A DNA stretch of 64,000 nt from Melitaea cinxia (GCF_905220565.1 NC_059419.1:1426001-1490000); one strand, 5' to 3'; shown: positions 13,501-25,199, numbered from the stretch's first letter. The notes: generated by a model from the sequence alone, not told the origin. Program-made: numbers and translations.

Positions 13501-14479
13501 TGCAGCTTGCAAACCAATTAACCCACTATACATAACAATATGAAGATTGGGTATAACGCAGAGTCTTAATATAAAATTTTGAAGGAGTATATCCGTTTTC
13601 TAGAAACTGTATTGTAAATGAAACACGCCTGACATGTACATGATATGACATGCCTGATAAGTATTAGAAGATTTGTCTAGCAAAAGGAAAACCCATAAAA
13701 ATCGTTAATTATTTGACACATTCTACATGGACGTATTCGTAATAGCATAACATTGGGCTTTGTATTTTTCCGTTGGCCTTAGTCCGAAAGTGGGACTGGT
13801 GTTTTTAAAATGTTATTTTACGCGTTCCTTACAAAAACAGCCTTTACCTGTCATTTCACCTTTATATAGGAACTTGTGAAAAGTGATTAACGAACAATAC
13901 TTATTCTAGTTAAGCAATTATGACCAGTAAATGTATTCCTTTATGAAAATAACTAATAGTTCTTCGTATGTTAAATGGGCACTACCTTTCGTTAAAACCT
14001 GTGTTCTGGTATGAAATATTTCGTGGTTACGTTATCACTTCTTAACATTACCATTGATAATTTTACAATGAGTTTTTTTTTTTTTTTTAAGTATGGACAG
14101 TACTGAATTTTGGTCCTATTGGCTAGATTACCTAAGCATAAGAAAAATACAGTAATAATCATCATTATATTTTCCTTATATTTTTTTTTTTTTTTAACAT
14201 TAATCTATAATACGAATAAAAGGACACTTCAATCAATCGCTTTTTTTGTATCGAGGTAAATGTTTGTTTTTTTTTTTTTTTTATTCTTGAGGTCAAAGGA
14301 AAATCACTAACCAGTGACTTTTTGTAAGTTTTCTTAAGCGCTAGTCCAATTGTAGTTTATTTGAAACCAACCTTTTTTGGAACTAAATATTGATTATTAT
14401 TTTAGATATCTATTTAAAAAAAATTGTGTTTTTCTATCATTGTAGAAAAACTTATTTGTATTTTAATATTTAGATTATA
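10591..14479. other. No convincing gene; AT-rich
   Basis: Short frames at 10693-10884, 12046-12294 and 12393-12626 show hydrophobic stretches but no family motif and no supporting splice structure. A moderately GC-richer patch at about 13040-13110 (gggagcgggacgcaccgcgacc) is unexplained. Long poly(T) tracts lie near 14070, 14180 and 14270. Confidence 0.45.
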
Positions 14480-14483
14480 TATG

Positions 14484-15080
14484 TCAGAGGTTCCCTAACT
14501 TTTTTCTCGTAGAACACTCAAAATTTTGCTGGTTCCTTGGCTACATTGGCACAATTTAGTTTGCCGTGAATTAAGGAAAAACGAATGAAATTTTTTAGGA
14601 TGATCTTTTTTTGGCTACTCATTCCATAATTCCATTGAATGCTAATAAATCGACACCAACAATTTATACTACGCCAATTCGACTTTTCCATAAGTTTGTT
14701 TTTTTTAATGCGTACTTGATAAAATGTGTTTTTATATGTAATAAAAAAATTGTGAAATTGCAATGAATAAATTAACTATTAAAGATACCAAATTTCAAAA
14801 AGGTTTCTTAATTAATGTAAAAGGTGTCACGTTTTTCCCTTTTATACGCCTCTATTGTAAAGTTCACTTTTAAGAATTAGCTTAGTATAAATTGCTGGTG
14901 TCGAAATAATACCTACAACCGTGGATCCGCGTTATCGATACGTTGTATTGTGTTAAATTTTCGTGGGTCCCTACGATTTGTGAACCCCCAATTTTGTTCA
15001 CGCCAACATAGACCCCGTCGAGTGTCCCGCGGACCAGTAGGGGTCCACCTGGACCACTTTGGGAATCAATGCTTTATACC
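14484..15080. mobile_element. Possible decayed hAT-like DNA element
   Basis: The ends look like inverted partners: 'cagaggttccctaactttttt' on the left, and on the right 'ccactttgggaatcaatg', whose reverse complement is cattgattcccaaagtgg. The right part also has the 'ggaccagtaggggtccacc' sequence common in hAT ends. I could not find a matching 8-bp target duplication, so the boundaries are uncertain. The 62-codon frame at 14950-15138 is judged chance. Confidence 0.35.
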
Positions 15081-15394
15081 ATCAATTACTGTCTCAGTTT
15101 CATTTCCTAAAACAATTTATTTAGCCAAGAAATTGTAAACAAGGCTTTCACAACGTTAATTTCTTGTTTGAATTATAAATACATAATATGTTGAAACGAG
15201 CGTCTTATAAAACAAATCATAGCATATGAAATTGAAGTCTATAATCCGGTAATCTCTTGATTCAAAATGTATGAGCTTTATAATCTTAAAGAACATGAAC
15301 GAAACCTAGCGAGAAAATACAATATATTTCTTTTTTATTATATCTATAAAGTATAAATACGTACATAAACATATTTCACAATTTCTATGTGTAT

Positions 15395-15615
15395 ACAAGC
15401 ATACGGTACGCCTGATGGTGAGCGTTTACTGCAATTAAAAGACACCTGCAACATAAGCAAATCACAGATACTTACCGATCCTCGCCAGGAGCTCTCGCAT
15501 ACCCTACGCACAACAGGAACACAACACTTATGGGCAACAATTGTATTTTGTTGTGATTTTCTATAAGGTTGAGGTACTTCCCCGGTAAAGTTTTTTGCTG
15601 TGCCCTACCTAAATA
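15395..15615 (-). repeat. Retroposon fragment, 'cacagcagg' family
   Basis: Its reverse complement aligns with the 49360-49648 copy: 'gcctgatggtgagcg', 'gacacctgcaac', 'ccaggagctctcgc', 'gaggtacttccccgg' and 'ttgctgtgccctacc'. It is diverged and truncated. Confidence 0.55.
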
Positions 15616-15984
15616 ATTTATAATCGATTATTGTTCAACGAGATATTTATATTTCAATTTTTAATATTATCAAAGCGTTTCGAACGCGCACGGCGAATGC
15701 ATTCCCGATTTAGTCAAAAGATATTTCAAGCTGTTGCGTAACGTTCGTTATATTATAAACGACGTGTTAGTTTGTTTACGTAACACAAGTGCGAGATGCG
15801 TTCGAAATCGCTCCGGTTCGTAAATTTCACGCCTATTCCGTGTTTTCGTGTTTACGTTTAAGATGAAGTATTTAGCACATCTCTGAAGACCGAATTACAC
15901 TTGTGACCAGTACGTTTTGTAGTTATTTAGTTGTTAATGATTACAGCCTCGCTTAAATAAACTATAAAGCATATATTATATGTA

Positions 15985-16160
15985 ATTGTGACTGTGGGAA
16001 TGTAGGGATAAGAAGTAGGCACTGTGTTATCTCCAGATCTACGTACCAAGTTTCATTAAAAACGGTCCAGTAGTTTTTGCGTGAAAGAGTAACAAAAAAT
16101 ACACATACTTACATCATACATCCTCAAAAACTTCCGCAATTATAATGTTACTAGGATATT
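15985..16160. repeat. Common dispersed repeat fragment
   Basis: It contains 'ctacgtaccaagtttcatta', 'ggtccagtagtttttgcgtg' and an end resembling 'aattataatgttactaggat'. This is a block widely dispersed in lepidopteran genomes and probably part of a Helitron-like or other non-autonomous element. It is non-coding. Confidence 0.4.
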
Positions 16161-16503
16161 ATAATTTTTTAAAATACTTCTTGAAGTTTACTCTTTATGA
16201 AACAATATGACACCCTTGGTAAAAAAAATATTGGGATTGAAGTTGTGTTAAACAACAAAACAGCAGTGTTTTTTTTTTTTGCAATAAACATACAATCTTC
16301 TTTCTAAGCTGAGTAACTCAATGTCTCCGCCATAGCCCATAGGTAATAACTAAAGCTAAAATGAAATAAATTAGTCAATAAGATCATTCTTCATTTCCTT
16401 ATAATAATTGTTTAAACTTAATTGTTTACATGATTGTATATGTATTTACATCGCGACTGTAAACAATTATAGAAATGGAAAAATTTATTTTTAATATATC
16501 ACT

Positions 16504-17755
16504 TCAGCCTATCGCAGTCCACTGCTGGACATAGACCTCCCCAAGTTCGCGCCAGACATCCCGGTCTTCCGCAATCCTCATCCAGCCCACACCGGCAATC
16601 CCACGTAGATCGTCGGTCCAACGGGTCGGAGGACGTCCCACACTGCGTCTGCCAAGACGCGGTCTCCACTTTAGGACCCGTCTACTCCAACGGCCATCGG
16701 TCCTGCGACACAGATGACCAGCCCACTGCCACTTCAACTTGCTAATTCTGTGTGCTACGTCGGTTACTTTCGTTCTCTCGCGGATAGTCTTATTTCTAAT
16801 CCTATCTTTGAGAGAGACCCCAAACATAGCCCGTTCCATTGCACGTTGAGCGACTTTAAACTTGTGGAACAGCCCCTTCGTCAGTGTCCACGTCTCGGCT
16901 CCGTATGTTAACACAGGCAGGACGCATTGCTCGAAAACTTTTGTCTTCAAGCATTGCGGAATCTTCGAAGTGAAGACTCGACGAAGTCTGCCAAACGCCG
17001 CCCAGCCCAACCGAATCCTCCTATCGGCCTCCTTCTCGAAGTTGTTGCGGCTTAGTTGGATAGTATGGCCTTGGTAAATATAATCCTGAACAACTAGACA
17101 AGGGTATCATCGACCGATACCGGTAAGTATCGGTATGACTTGGTTGTTAAACATAATTTTCATCTTATCCAAGTTCATACAGAGACCGACACGTCGGGAG
17201 GACTCGTTTAGGCCGGCCAGCATTTGGCCTAACTCATCCAGCGTCTCCGCAAAGATGACAATATCGTCGGCGAAACGAAGGTGAGAGATGAATTCACCGT
17301 TGACCTTGGTTGACCCACCAATCCAAGGTCTTAAAAACATCCTCTAGCGCAGTGGTAAACAGTTTCGGTGATATTACATCCCCCTGTCTTACCCCACACC
17401 GGAGGGAAATAGGTCTTGTTCTTTGGTCATTGACATGAACGGTCATCGTCGCCGCGTCGTACATAGATTTCAGTACCTCGATATATCGCCAGTCGATATG
17501 ACATCTCTGCAGAGAGTCCAGGACAGCCCAGGTCTCGACAGAGTCGAAGGCTTTCTCGTAGTCCACAAATGCCATACACAGCGATTGATTATATTCTTCC
17601 GTATTTTGAATAATCTGCCGAAAAGTATGGATGTGGTCTACGGTGCTGTAGCCATTTCGAAACTCAGCCTGCTCCGGTGGTTGGAATTCGTCGAATCTTC
17701 TGGCGAGACGATTCGTAACAACTCTCAAAAACAGCTTATAGACTAGCTAATAGCT
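16504..17755 (-). pseudogene. RTE-clade LINE reverse transcriptase, broken
   Basis: Minus-strand frames give the second half of an RTE-type endonuclease/reverse transcriptase. At 17294-17728 lie the palm motifs FVDYEKAFDSV and GVRQGDVISPKLF. At 17107-17340 lies FADDIVIF, the catalytic box, in a different frame, so there is a frameshift near 17300. After an in-frame TGA near 17107, a DYIYQGHTI block leads into 16504-17010. That segment has GAETWTLTK and the typical RTE C-terminus KWQWAGHLCRRTDGRWSRRV. The N-terminal endonuclease is missing; the 5' edge at about 17740 lies in a small duplicated 'agcttatag' region. The element is a dead, 5'-truncated copy. Its 3' end on the minus strand shares the 'tccagcagtggac..' tail with the shorter elements at 18080-18412 and 19972-20295. 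Confidence 0.85.
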
Positions 17756-17764
17756 TATAGCTAG

Positions 17765-17975
17765 CTTATAGGGCTGACTTTGTCGCGCCGAAGACGCTGC
17801 TGCCCGTCCTCGGTCTGTACATTTAAAAAGCCAGCAGTTGGATGGCTATCCCGCCATCGGTCGGCCTTTCAAGTTCCAAGGTGGTAGTGGAACTGTGTTA
17901 TCCCTTAGTCGCCTCTTACGACACCCACGGGAAGAGAGGGGGTGGCTATATTCTTTATTACCGCAGCCACACAGT
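17765..17975 (-). repeat. RTE-tailed non-autonomous retroposon, fragment
   Basis: It aligns with 18080-18412, 30733-31073 and the reverse complement of 19972-20295: 'cgaagacgctgctgcccgtc', 'ccatcggtcggc', 'ttagtcgcctcttacgacac' and a 'gccacacagt' end. Only the part far from the RTE-like tail is present. It directly abuts the truncated 5' side of the RTE LINE. Confidence 0.6.
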
Positions 17976-17989
17976 ACATATAGTATAAT

Positions 17990-18640
17990 ATTATAAAAAT
18001 CAAAATCAAAAGTTTACTCAAATACGCTTCTTCGAAAGCACTTTTGAATCGTTATTTTACAAATTGAAATTTTAAAATGATTCACTTCAGCCTATCATGT
18101 CCACTACGGGACATAGGCCTCCACAAGATCGCGCCAAAAATGGCGTGAACTCGTGTGTTGCTCATAGTCACCACGCTGGACAGGCGGATTGGTGACCGAA
18201 GGGCTTGCTTTGTCGCACCGAAGACGCTGCTGCCCGTCTTCGGCTTGTATACTTCAAAGCCAACGGTTGGATGGTTAACCCGCCATCGGTCGGCTTTTGA
18301 AATTCCAAGGTTGTAGTGGAACTGTGTTATTCCTTAGTCGTCTCTTACGATACGCGTAGGAAGAGAGGTGATGGCTATATTCTTTACTACCGTAACCATA
18401 CAGCACATGAAGATATCTATCTTAAAAGCGATAATTATTTTTAAAAGTGAAGCTGCCGTCGATTCGGTATGCAGATTCAGCAGAGAAGAATCGACGAGAA
18501 ACTCCGCAGTTACCCTTGAAAATAATATATAAACTGTGTTCTAGTACAAAATTAGTATCTGGCATGAAACACAGCGTCACTGGACTTATCCACACATCTT
18601 TATCATCTAAGTAATCCTGCACCTGACAGTGAGCTATATC
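17990..18640 (-). repeat. LINE 3' end split by a later insertion
   Basis: Minus-strand sequence at 18425-18640 includes a 'CGVSRRFFSAESAYRIDGSF' reading. It continues across the insertion into 17990-18070, where 'cgattcaaaagtgctttcga' and a 'ttttgattttgattttt' tail complete the 3' end. The 18080-18412 element sits between the two halves. This gives the relative age: LINE tail first, RTE-tailed element second. Confidence 0.55.
18080..18412 (-). mobile_element. RTE-tailed non-autonomous retroposon
   Basis: A full-length-looking member of the family also seen at 19972-20295 and 30733-31073. On the minus strand it starts 'tgtatggttacggtag' and ends in the RTE-like tail, here diverged to 'ggcctatgtcccgtagtgg'. 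It has no coding capacity and was probably mobilised by an RTE LINE such as the one at 16504-17755. Confidence 0.6.
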
Positions 18641-19500
18641 TATTAATTTCTTTTATTTATACCCCTTTTAAAATATTTCTTTAATGTTTACGTGTTGTTT
18701 TGTCTTTCTTGATATTGTTTGTTAAATAGTTTCAAGTAGGTTCGTATATCGCGAGTGAAAATGTTTTTCATTTTATCATTGTTGACTATAAGTATGATTA
18801 TTAACTTAAATATTACTAGTCTGTTAGTGATTAATTACAAAGAGTAACAGAAACTACGATCGACCTTTATATAAATTGTTTACTTATTATCTTTGACATG
18901 CCGTAAAAGGCACAAAAGGAAAAATACAAGAAAAAAATTACACTCATGTATTATGTCCTCATGTAAAATATACATAATTACACCTTTTATACATCCTCGT
19001 TACAATGACATTGTCGTCTGACGTACGAAGATGTTTTATATATAGTTTATAAAATGCATTATTGTCTCTTGAAGAATGGTGATAATTATTTCCTTAATTT
19101 TTTTAAATTTATTTTTTTAATTAAGCCTGTACTGTTAATTGTTAATTGTACTTTTTTGATGCTATATCCATTGTATTGGTAGTGAAGTCATCAGTGCTTT
19201 TAAGTAAGCATTAAATGGTTCTGAAACAATAATACCAGAAGAACTAGCTTAAGAATTTATTTATTTGACGTGTTTTAACGTTTTCTTTTTTTTTTTAATT
19301 TGTGTTCATTGCTCTTTCTAGAATAATTCTCGCAAACGATTCATCAGGTATCGATCAAATTCAAATGGAAGTACAAGACAAGACAAGCATCAAATTTCTA
19401 TTGAAACGAAAATCATCGAAATCAATACACTCATTAATAAATTATGAGTATAATACAACGTAGGTCGAAGAAAAAATAGTCGGGTAAATAGATACGCATT
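18641..19500. other. AT-rich stretch, nothing recognised
   Basis: There are no open frames of note and no repeat that I can align elsewhere in the window. Confidence 0.45.
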
Positions 19501-19780
19501 ATCACTACATAGTATAAAACAAAGTCGCTTTCTCTCTCCCTATGTCCCTATGTATGCTTAAATCTTTAAAACTACGCAACGGATTTTGATGCGGTTTTTT
19601 TTTAATAGATAGAGTAATTGAAGAGGAAGGTTTATATGTATAATAACATCCATTAAATAGTGGAGAAATACTGTTATTTTTGAGGTTTCTAATCTGATGT
19701 CGTAAATAATTACATTTTTTTCCGCTTACATTGCAAGCGCAGCCCTGAACCCTACGAGATTTATCAAAATAATGTACTAA
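19500..19780 (+). mobile_element. Helitron-like fragment, 'acggattttgatgcggtttt' family
   Basis: It matches 44105-44341 ('acatagtataaaacaaa', 'ctttaaaactacgcaacgg', 'tagagtaatt..agaggaag'). The CTAG end seen in the 44341 copy is missing here. It is non-coding; the 94-codon minus frame across it is a shadow. Confidence 0.5.
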
Positions 19781-19971
19781 GTATTGCACACATTGAAAAG
19801 GACAACAGAAAACTCCGCTATGGTATATGTCTATCTCTTATGGATATCCCACAATACATTTTTTTTTTGTCATTTACTTTTTACGACAAATAATGGCTGA
19901 TTTTCAAAGCGATTTTAACAAATACAGCATTAATCCTTATCTAATTAAATACCTTACTGTATAATACCGTA

Positions 19972-20295
19972 CTGTGTGGCTACGGTACTAAAGAATATAG
20001 CCACCCCCTCTCTTCCCGTGGGTGTCGTAAGAGGCGACTAAGGGATAACATAGTTCCGCTACCACCTTGGAACTTGAAAAGCCGACCGATGGCGGGGTAA
20101 CTATCCAACTGCTGGCTTTGAAATATACAGGCCGAAGACGGGCAGCAGCGTCTTCGGTGCGACAAAGCCAGCCCTGCGGTCACCAACCCGCCTGCCCAGC
20201 GTGGTGACTATGGGCAAAACACATGAGTTCACGTTATTTTTGGCGTAAACTTGTGGAGGCCTATGTCCAGTAGTGGACTGTGAAGGCTATAATGA
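19972..20295 (+). mobile_element. RTE-tailed non-autonomous retroposon
   Basis: Sense copy: 'tgtgtggctacggtac' head, 'ctcttcccgtgggtgtcgta', 'agccgaccgatggcggg', 'gaagacgggcagcagcgtc', then an RTE-like tail 'aggcctatgtccagtagtgg' ending 'ggctataatgatgaa'. It has no coding capacity. Confidence 0.65.
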
Positions 20296-20365
20296 TGAAT
20301 TAAATACCTTAAATACATTGTTGATTTAATATAGATCTATATGGCCCCTTACATATGATTTAAAT

Positions 20366-21014
20366 CCGCTATACTCAAACTGCGGCCCGCCGGGCTCTTG
20401 TTGTTGGCCCATCTGAAGTTACCAATTAATCGTAAATCAATTTAAATTTTGTACCCATTAGAAAATGGGCGTTCGGATCAAAAATTTGAGACGATCCAAA
20501 TTGTAATAACTCTGAATTGTTCGATGAGTTCATTGATTTTAAAGACGACACTAATCTTGAAGTTTTGTTTAAAGAAAAGAAGGGAAAAATAGAGAATATG
20601 TAGAATTTTGAGTACCAAAAGTATAAAAACGTCCAAAGATGTGCGCAAATCCTACAAACATTTTTTGGATATACGTATGTGTGCAATCGTCTTTTTCAAA
20701 AAGTGAAATGCACAAAGGACATTTATAGAAACAAACTTACAGATTCTCATCTGGAAGATGTAATAAGGATAGGATGTAGCGCTAAACCAGACTTTAAAAA
20801 AGTTTTAAAAAGTGTTCATAAATACAAAAATCGCATTAAAATACGTAAAAATCTATATATCTTTGTCAAAGCTTATTTTTTCATTAATAAAATAACTACA
20901 TTATTAACTTGGAATTACGTTTTAATTGAAACCTAAATAGTTTTTGCTTGCGGCCCGCGACACCAAACTGAAACTTGTTTGTGGCCCATATAAAAAAATG
21001 GTTGAGTATGGCTG
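20366..21014 (+). mobile_element. hAT deletion derivative with 8-bp target duplication
   Basis: The direct repeat ATTTAAAT flanks the element exactly (20358-20365 and 21015-21022). The ends are inverted partners: ccgctatactcaaac on the left and cagccatactcaacc on the right (reverse complement). Both an 8-bp duplication and CAG-type ends are diagnostic of hAT transposons. Inside, 20679-20936 encodes a remnant of a hAT transposase C-terminal region with NKLTDSHLEDVIRIG and KPDF, as in Charlie/ZBED-like transposases. The rest of the protein is gone, so it cannot move itself. GC-rich 'cggcccgc' blocks lie just inside both ends. Confidence 0.8.
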
Positions 21015-21184
21015 ATTTAAATGAATATTTTCGAAGATATTACAGATTTAAAAATTGCGGTACGTAGCGTTTGCGGCGGTTCTGGCCGGCTTTTACTCTT
21101 AGAGTTATCGCGTGCGGCCCACGGGCAGTAATGAATAAATCAAAGCTGATCGATTTTAATCATTTTTCAGTGAATGACATAGGC

Positions 21185-21219
21185 TATAATTATATTTTAT
21201 ACCCGGAGCGGGTCGCTAG
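21185..21219 (+). mobile_element. Helitron-like 3' end
   Basis: 'acccggagcgggtcgctag' followed by T matches the 3' ends at 44341 and 49710. The CTAG at 21216-21219 is followed by T. No upstream body is clearly retained. From 21220 to 22065 I see only AT-rich sequence and a scrap at about 21715-21790 resembling the 41405 Helitron family ('gaatgtgttgctaagc'). Confidence 0.45.
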
Positions 21220-22069
21220 TTAAACATAACTCGAAAAGTACCTGTGAGGTCTTGATTAAATGTAAAAAGGACCACATGACGAGCACCCTTCATCCACCTT
21301 TCATCCTCCTCCTTTTTTAAAAATTGGTTAAAAGTGAAATGGATTATTACATCTAATTATATAAATAATTTTAACGTATGAGTTAATCATGATCATTCAA
21401 AACATTGCCAACCTTATTGCGCTGCACCTTTTTTATTCTTTTCTAGGATGTAAACTATTTTAAAGAACAAAGTATCGTAACGTGGGGCCTCTTTCATCTC
21501 AGAATCAGTAATAAATAATTATAAATGATGCTCTCATCGTTTGTTTGTTTATAATTACATTGAGTCACGTCACGTGAAATTAAATTATATAAACTGCAAG
21601 TTAATTATTACATGTTTATACGTCACAATTTTAAATTTTGTTCAGATTTAAAATTAGTTGTAGAAGGCAGAATTAAAGAAATTCTTTGCATTCTTACAAT
21701 AATCAGTCATAAATAAAAATGAATGATTGAATGTGTTGCTAAGCTCAAACGAGATTGGTTGTACCAATTCGACTTATTTTTCTCTCTTAAAGTTTTTTTT
21801 TTTATCTTCGTAGGCTCAGTGAAGTGAAACATTAAGAAAAGTTGGATAATTTAAGATGATTTTACGATAATCACAACTCTGTTTTATAGTTTACAGGACG
21901 ACGTCAGTCAGTCAAGTCGGCTAATGCGTAGTGAAATATATTTGACCTCTATAATATTTACAAAAAAAAAAATCTTCGACCTTCTCCATTTCATGAAACA
22001 CTTTTAATTTAAAGAAAAGAGTTTTTAATGCACAATGCACCCGTGACCACGGCTCTTTTTACGTAGGGA

Positions 22070-22225
22070 AAATCCATCATAGATACCCTCCAGCGCGGGG
22101 GCGTTATGTCAGACTCCTACTGACTAAAAAACCACCACGTGTGAGCAGTCGTCCGCCTGGGTGGGGCGAGATGGGGTCGCGCTAGCATTCGCCACCTCGC
22201 CCCGTCGGTAGTGACCACGGCTCTA
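22070..22225. repeat. Dispersed repeat fragment
   Basis: It is shared with 30395-30530: 'ttatgtcagactcctactga', 'cacgtgtgagcagtcgtccg' and 'gatggggtcgcgctagc'. It is non-coding and its class is uncertain; it may be a LINE 3' region. Confidence 0.45.
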
Positions 22226-22491
22226 GCCCAAGTTATTCAGTGCGGTAATGAAAGTAAAACTACTGCAGGCGAAGTCGTAAGTGACTTAGTGTTTTCCGTA
22301 TAAAACCGTGTAGTAACGAGAACGGTCTGGAACTTCATTAGAATGATGGTCATCATAAGCATTGAATCGTTCTTCAAACGAAGTATTTACGGACTTCCAT
22401 TATTTTTCGGGATTTTGTGTGGTAGAATATTTATTCTAAATTTAGTGAATTAAGACTAGAATGTGCTTTATTGTTAGTTTTCTATCTTAAA

Positions 22492-22710
22492 CTTTGACGA
22501 CGCCTTGGCGCAGCGGTCACAGCACTGGCTGTTGCGCTGACGGCCACGGGTTTGATCCCCGCTCACGACAGACCTTTGTATTGACCATACAAATGTTTGT
22601 CGTGGTCTGGGCGTTTGTGCTTGTGTACTGTGCGTGTTTCCGGACCCCCGACACAGGAGAAAATTCTACTGGAGGCCATTAAGTGTGAAATGTTTATTTA
22701 TTTATTATTA
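22492..22710 (+). mobile_element. tRNA-derived SINE
   Basis: The head carries an A-box-like 'ttggcgcagcggt' and a B-box-like 'gggtttgatcccc', the internal RNA polymerase III promoter of tRNA genes. The SINE body follows ('gaccatacaaatgtttgtcg', 'ccggacccccgacacagg') with a TTTATTTATTT end. It is not a functional tRNA gene because no cloverleaf 3' acceptor half follows. A second copy with the same body is at 31903-32110. Confidence 0.65.
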
Positions 22711-22934
22711 TTTTTTAAATAAATAAATTTATTTAAATAATTAATATATATAATTTGTTGTTTTACAAAGATAAGGAAATGTTTAGATTGGCAATGAGAT
22801 AAAACCGTCGTGAAATCACTATCGACCGTAGTATTTTTAATGCGAACCCGATTATTAATTTACGATGTGTCCGACATTATAATATTTAGTGTTTCGATAT
22901 AATAATTTACAAAATAGTGATAGCAGGTACTAGG

Positions 22935-23225
22935 GGAATGCGTAAATAAATAATAAGCGGCTACGGCTTAACTGATGGTAAGCGATTACCGTAACTTATA
23001 GACGCCTGCAACACCAAAACCATCGCAAACGCCTAACCGACCTCATACCCAATTCCCCCCAGGAGCTCTGGTCACCTTAATCACCAACAGGAACACAACA
23101 CAGCTTGAAAACAATATTACATATTTAACCGTGATATTCTGTAAGGTCGAGGTACTACCCCAGTCGGGCCGCTATATATTTTGAATAGGAAATTTCCTGC
23201 TGTGCCCTGCCGCAGTTTGCCTACC
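22935..23225 (-). repeat. Retroposon copy, 'cacagcagg' family
   Basis: A nearly full-length antisense copy of the family best seen at 49360-49648, with 'gataagcggctacggctt'-type tail complement, 'ccccaggagctctggtcacc', 'ggaacacaacac' and 'tttcctgctgtgccctgcc'. It is non-coding. Confidence 0.6.
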
Positions 23226-23991
23226 TCATTCTTTTATCAAATGTTATAGTATGTATATGTATTATCTTATATGTTGCGTGTTTTTCAATAAACACATTTA
23301 GAAAAATCTGTACCTATGTATCACAGTTGTAGATCATCGATCGATCAAATCTCATATTTTTTTTATTTTAATAGTGTTGGTATCTCAGCAATTTAATGTT
23401 GTCATAATTGCATCGTAATTGTATTAATGATTTTCGAACGGTTTACCCGATTTCCGGTGTATGAAAGACTTGCTTAGTAAATGCCACGTATTGAATAAAA
23501 CACTAAACAAAATTTGAGTGGAGAGCAAAATCTTCTAGATAAAAATAAGGCGGTGCGAAGATCGCTGTCAGCTAGCTTAATAAAAAAAAAAAAAAAAACA
23601 GCCATTTATCTAAAAGCGAGAATATTCGACTATATTTATATATCTTTTTAAGAGATATCTGGTATTAAAAAGCTTGTTAATCAAATAAAAGTTGTTCTTA
23701 AGTAAATACCTCTTGCGCTGTTTGCCTCGCTATATAAAGCACTTACTCATGACCATGGGTTGACTGGAAGAAATCTCTTTCAGAGATAAGTCCACCTTTG
23801 CCTTAACCTTATTATTATGTTGTTTTTACATGTAATTTTTTTTAGTGCAATAAAGTATAATAATATATAATATATTAAAATAGTAATACGGTAAATAATA
23901 ACTCATAACTTCCATCATACACGCGAGTTCAAACACACAGACTGTTTATATACATATTCTTAGTCCGTCTAGTTGGATAATATATTCTATA
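23226..23991. other. AT-rich stretch, nothing recognised
   Basis: It includes an A-run at about 23581-23599 that may be an orphan retroposon tail. I see no gene. Confidence 0.4.
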
Positions 23992-24315
23992 TCTATACAA
24001 ATAAATAAAATTGGATTGTCTGTTTGTAACATTAAAATAACCGCTTTTTACTTAATGCATATGGATGTATACACGGTAAGTACATATACCAAAGCAACAT
24101 TTACAATTTTTGTCTGTCTGTCTCTCTGTTTATTCCGGCTAATCTCAGAAACGGCTGGACCGATTTTGACGTGACTTTCACTGGTAGATAGCTGATAAAG
24201 TAAGGAGTAACTTAGTCTACTTTTATTTTAGGTATTTATTTATTTTATAACTCTGCGAACTGAACAAAAGCTTTTTTGTTAAATTACACGCGGACGAAGT
24301 CGCGGGCACAGCTAG
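23992..24315 (+). mobile_element. LEP1-type Helitron-like element
   Basis: It starts 'tctatacaaataaataaaa' after an A and ends 'gacgaagtcgcgggcacagctag' shortened to CTAG at 24312-24315, followed by T. This gives the 5' TC, 3' CTAG and A/T insertion site of Helitrons. The internal block 'ggctggaccgattttgacg' is typical of the family. It is non-coding. Confidence 0.65.
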
Positions 24316-25000
24316 TCTACATATAAAAATACATCCCTTAAGATGGAATTAAAAGAGTTTTTGCTAACGTTTGTTTTACCAACAACATTCTTGTCGTTTC
24401 TCTTATTACGTTTGGCAGCTATCCACAAATGTCATTGTACTTGTGTCCTCGCTATGACGACAATGTTATCGTTGAAAATTAATAATCATTTGTTAATATG
24501 TATACTAAGTTAGTAATAACTTTTGATTTAACATTGTTTACTTAGATATTTTATTATTGTTATAGATATGCTAAATAAAGCTTTTGTAAATTTCTGACAT
24601 GAAAATAGGCACTTATATTTTTAATAGTTAATGTTGAATTAAGTGCGTATACCATCAGTAACAAATCTGTGAGAGAACTCTGTCAGCAATCGTTGAAGGC
24701 TCTTAACCTATTTATTAACTGTTACTTAGTTGTGAAATATAACAAGAATATAAGACACGAATAATTTAATATCGAAACTTGTTCAACGTTTATTTTTCTC
24801 GTTTTAACAATATTTAAATTACAAAATTATCGCCGTCCTTATCTGGAATGGAAAAATTGTTGCTAAAAATAAACACGTTTTTTTTTTTGTTTTTCCTAAA
24901 TCATTATACCCAATGTAATACATTAATCTAATCTGAATGAACTGAATTTTACTAGCTTTTATTATAGTAATTGTCACGTCCTGATAATTAATGTTTAAAA

Positions 25001-25199
25001 TCTATATAATTATGTTAGCGATAAACTCCGAAACTACTGAACCAATTTTTATCAAATTTTGTAAGCTTCTGTCATCAGAAACGACTGGTTCGAGTTGAAA
25101 AAATCTTTTTGTTCCGGATAGCTCATTTGCCGAGTAAGGATTTAGGCAGATTTTTGCCTTAAATTCACGCTTGTGAAAGCACAGCAGAGGCACAGCTAG
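25001..25199 (+). mobile_element. LEP1-type Helitron-like element
   Basis: It runs from 'tctatataattatgttagcg' to 'aggcacagctag', with CTAG at 25196-25199 followed by T. Internal blocks: 'ccgaaactactgaacc', 'gatagctcatttgccgag' and 'attcacgcttgtgaaagc'. The 63-codon minus frame here is a shadow. Confidence 0.6.

Noticed and set aside
14484..15080. Confident hAT call
   Set aside because: The ends look right but I found no matching 8-bp flanks, so it is listed only at low confidence.
22492..22565. tRNA gene
   Set aside because: A- and B-box-like motifs are present, but the sequence continues into a SINE body seen at other loci and no acceptor stem closes.
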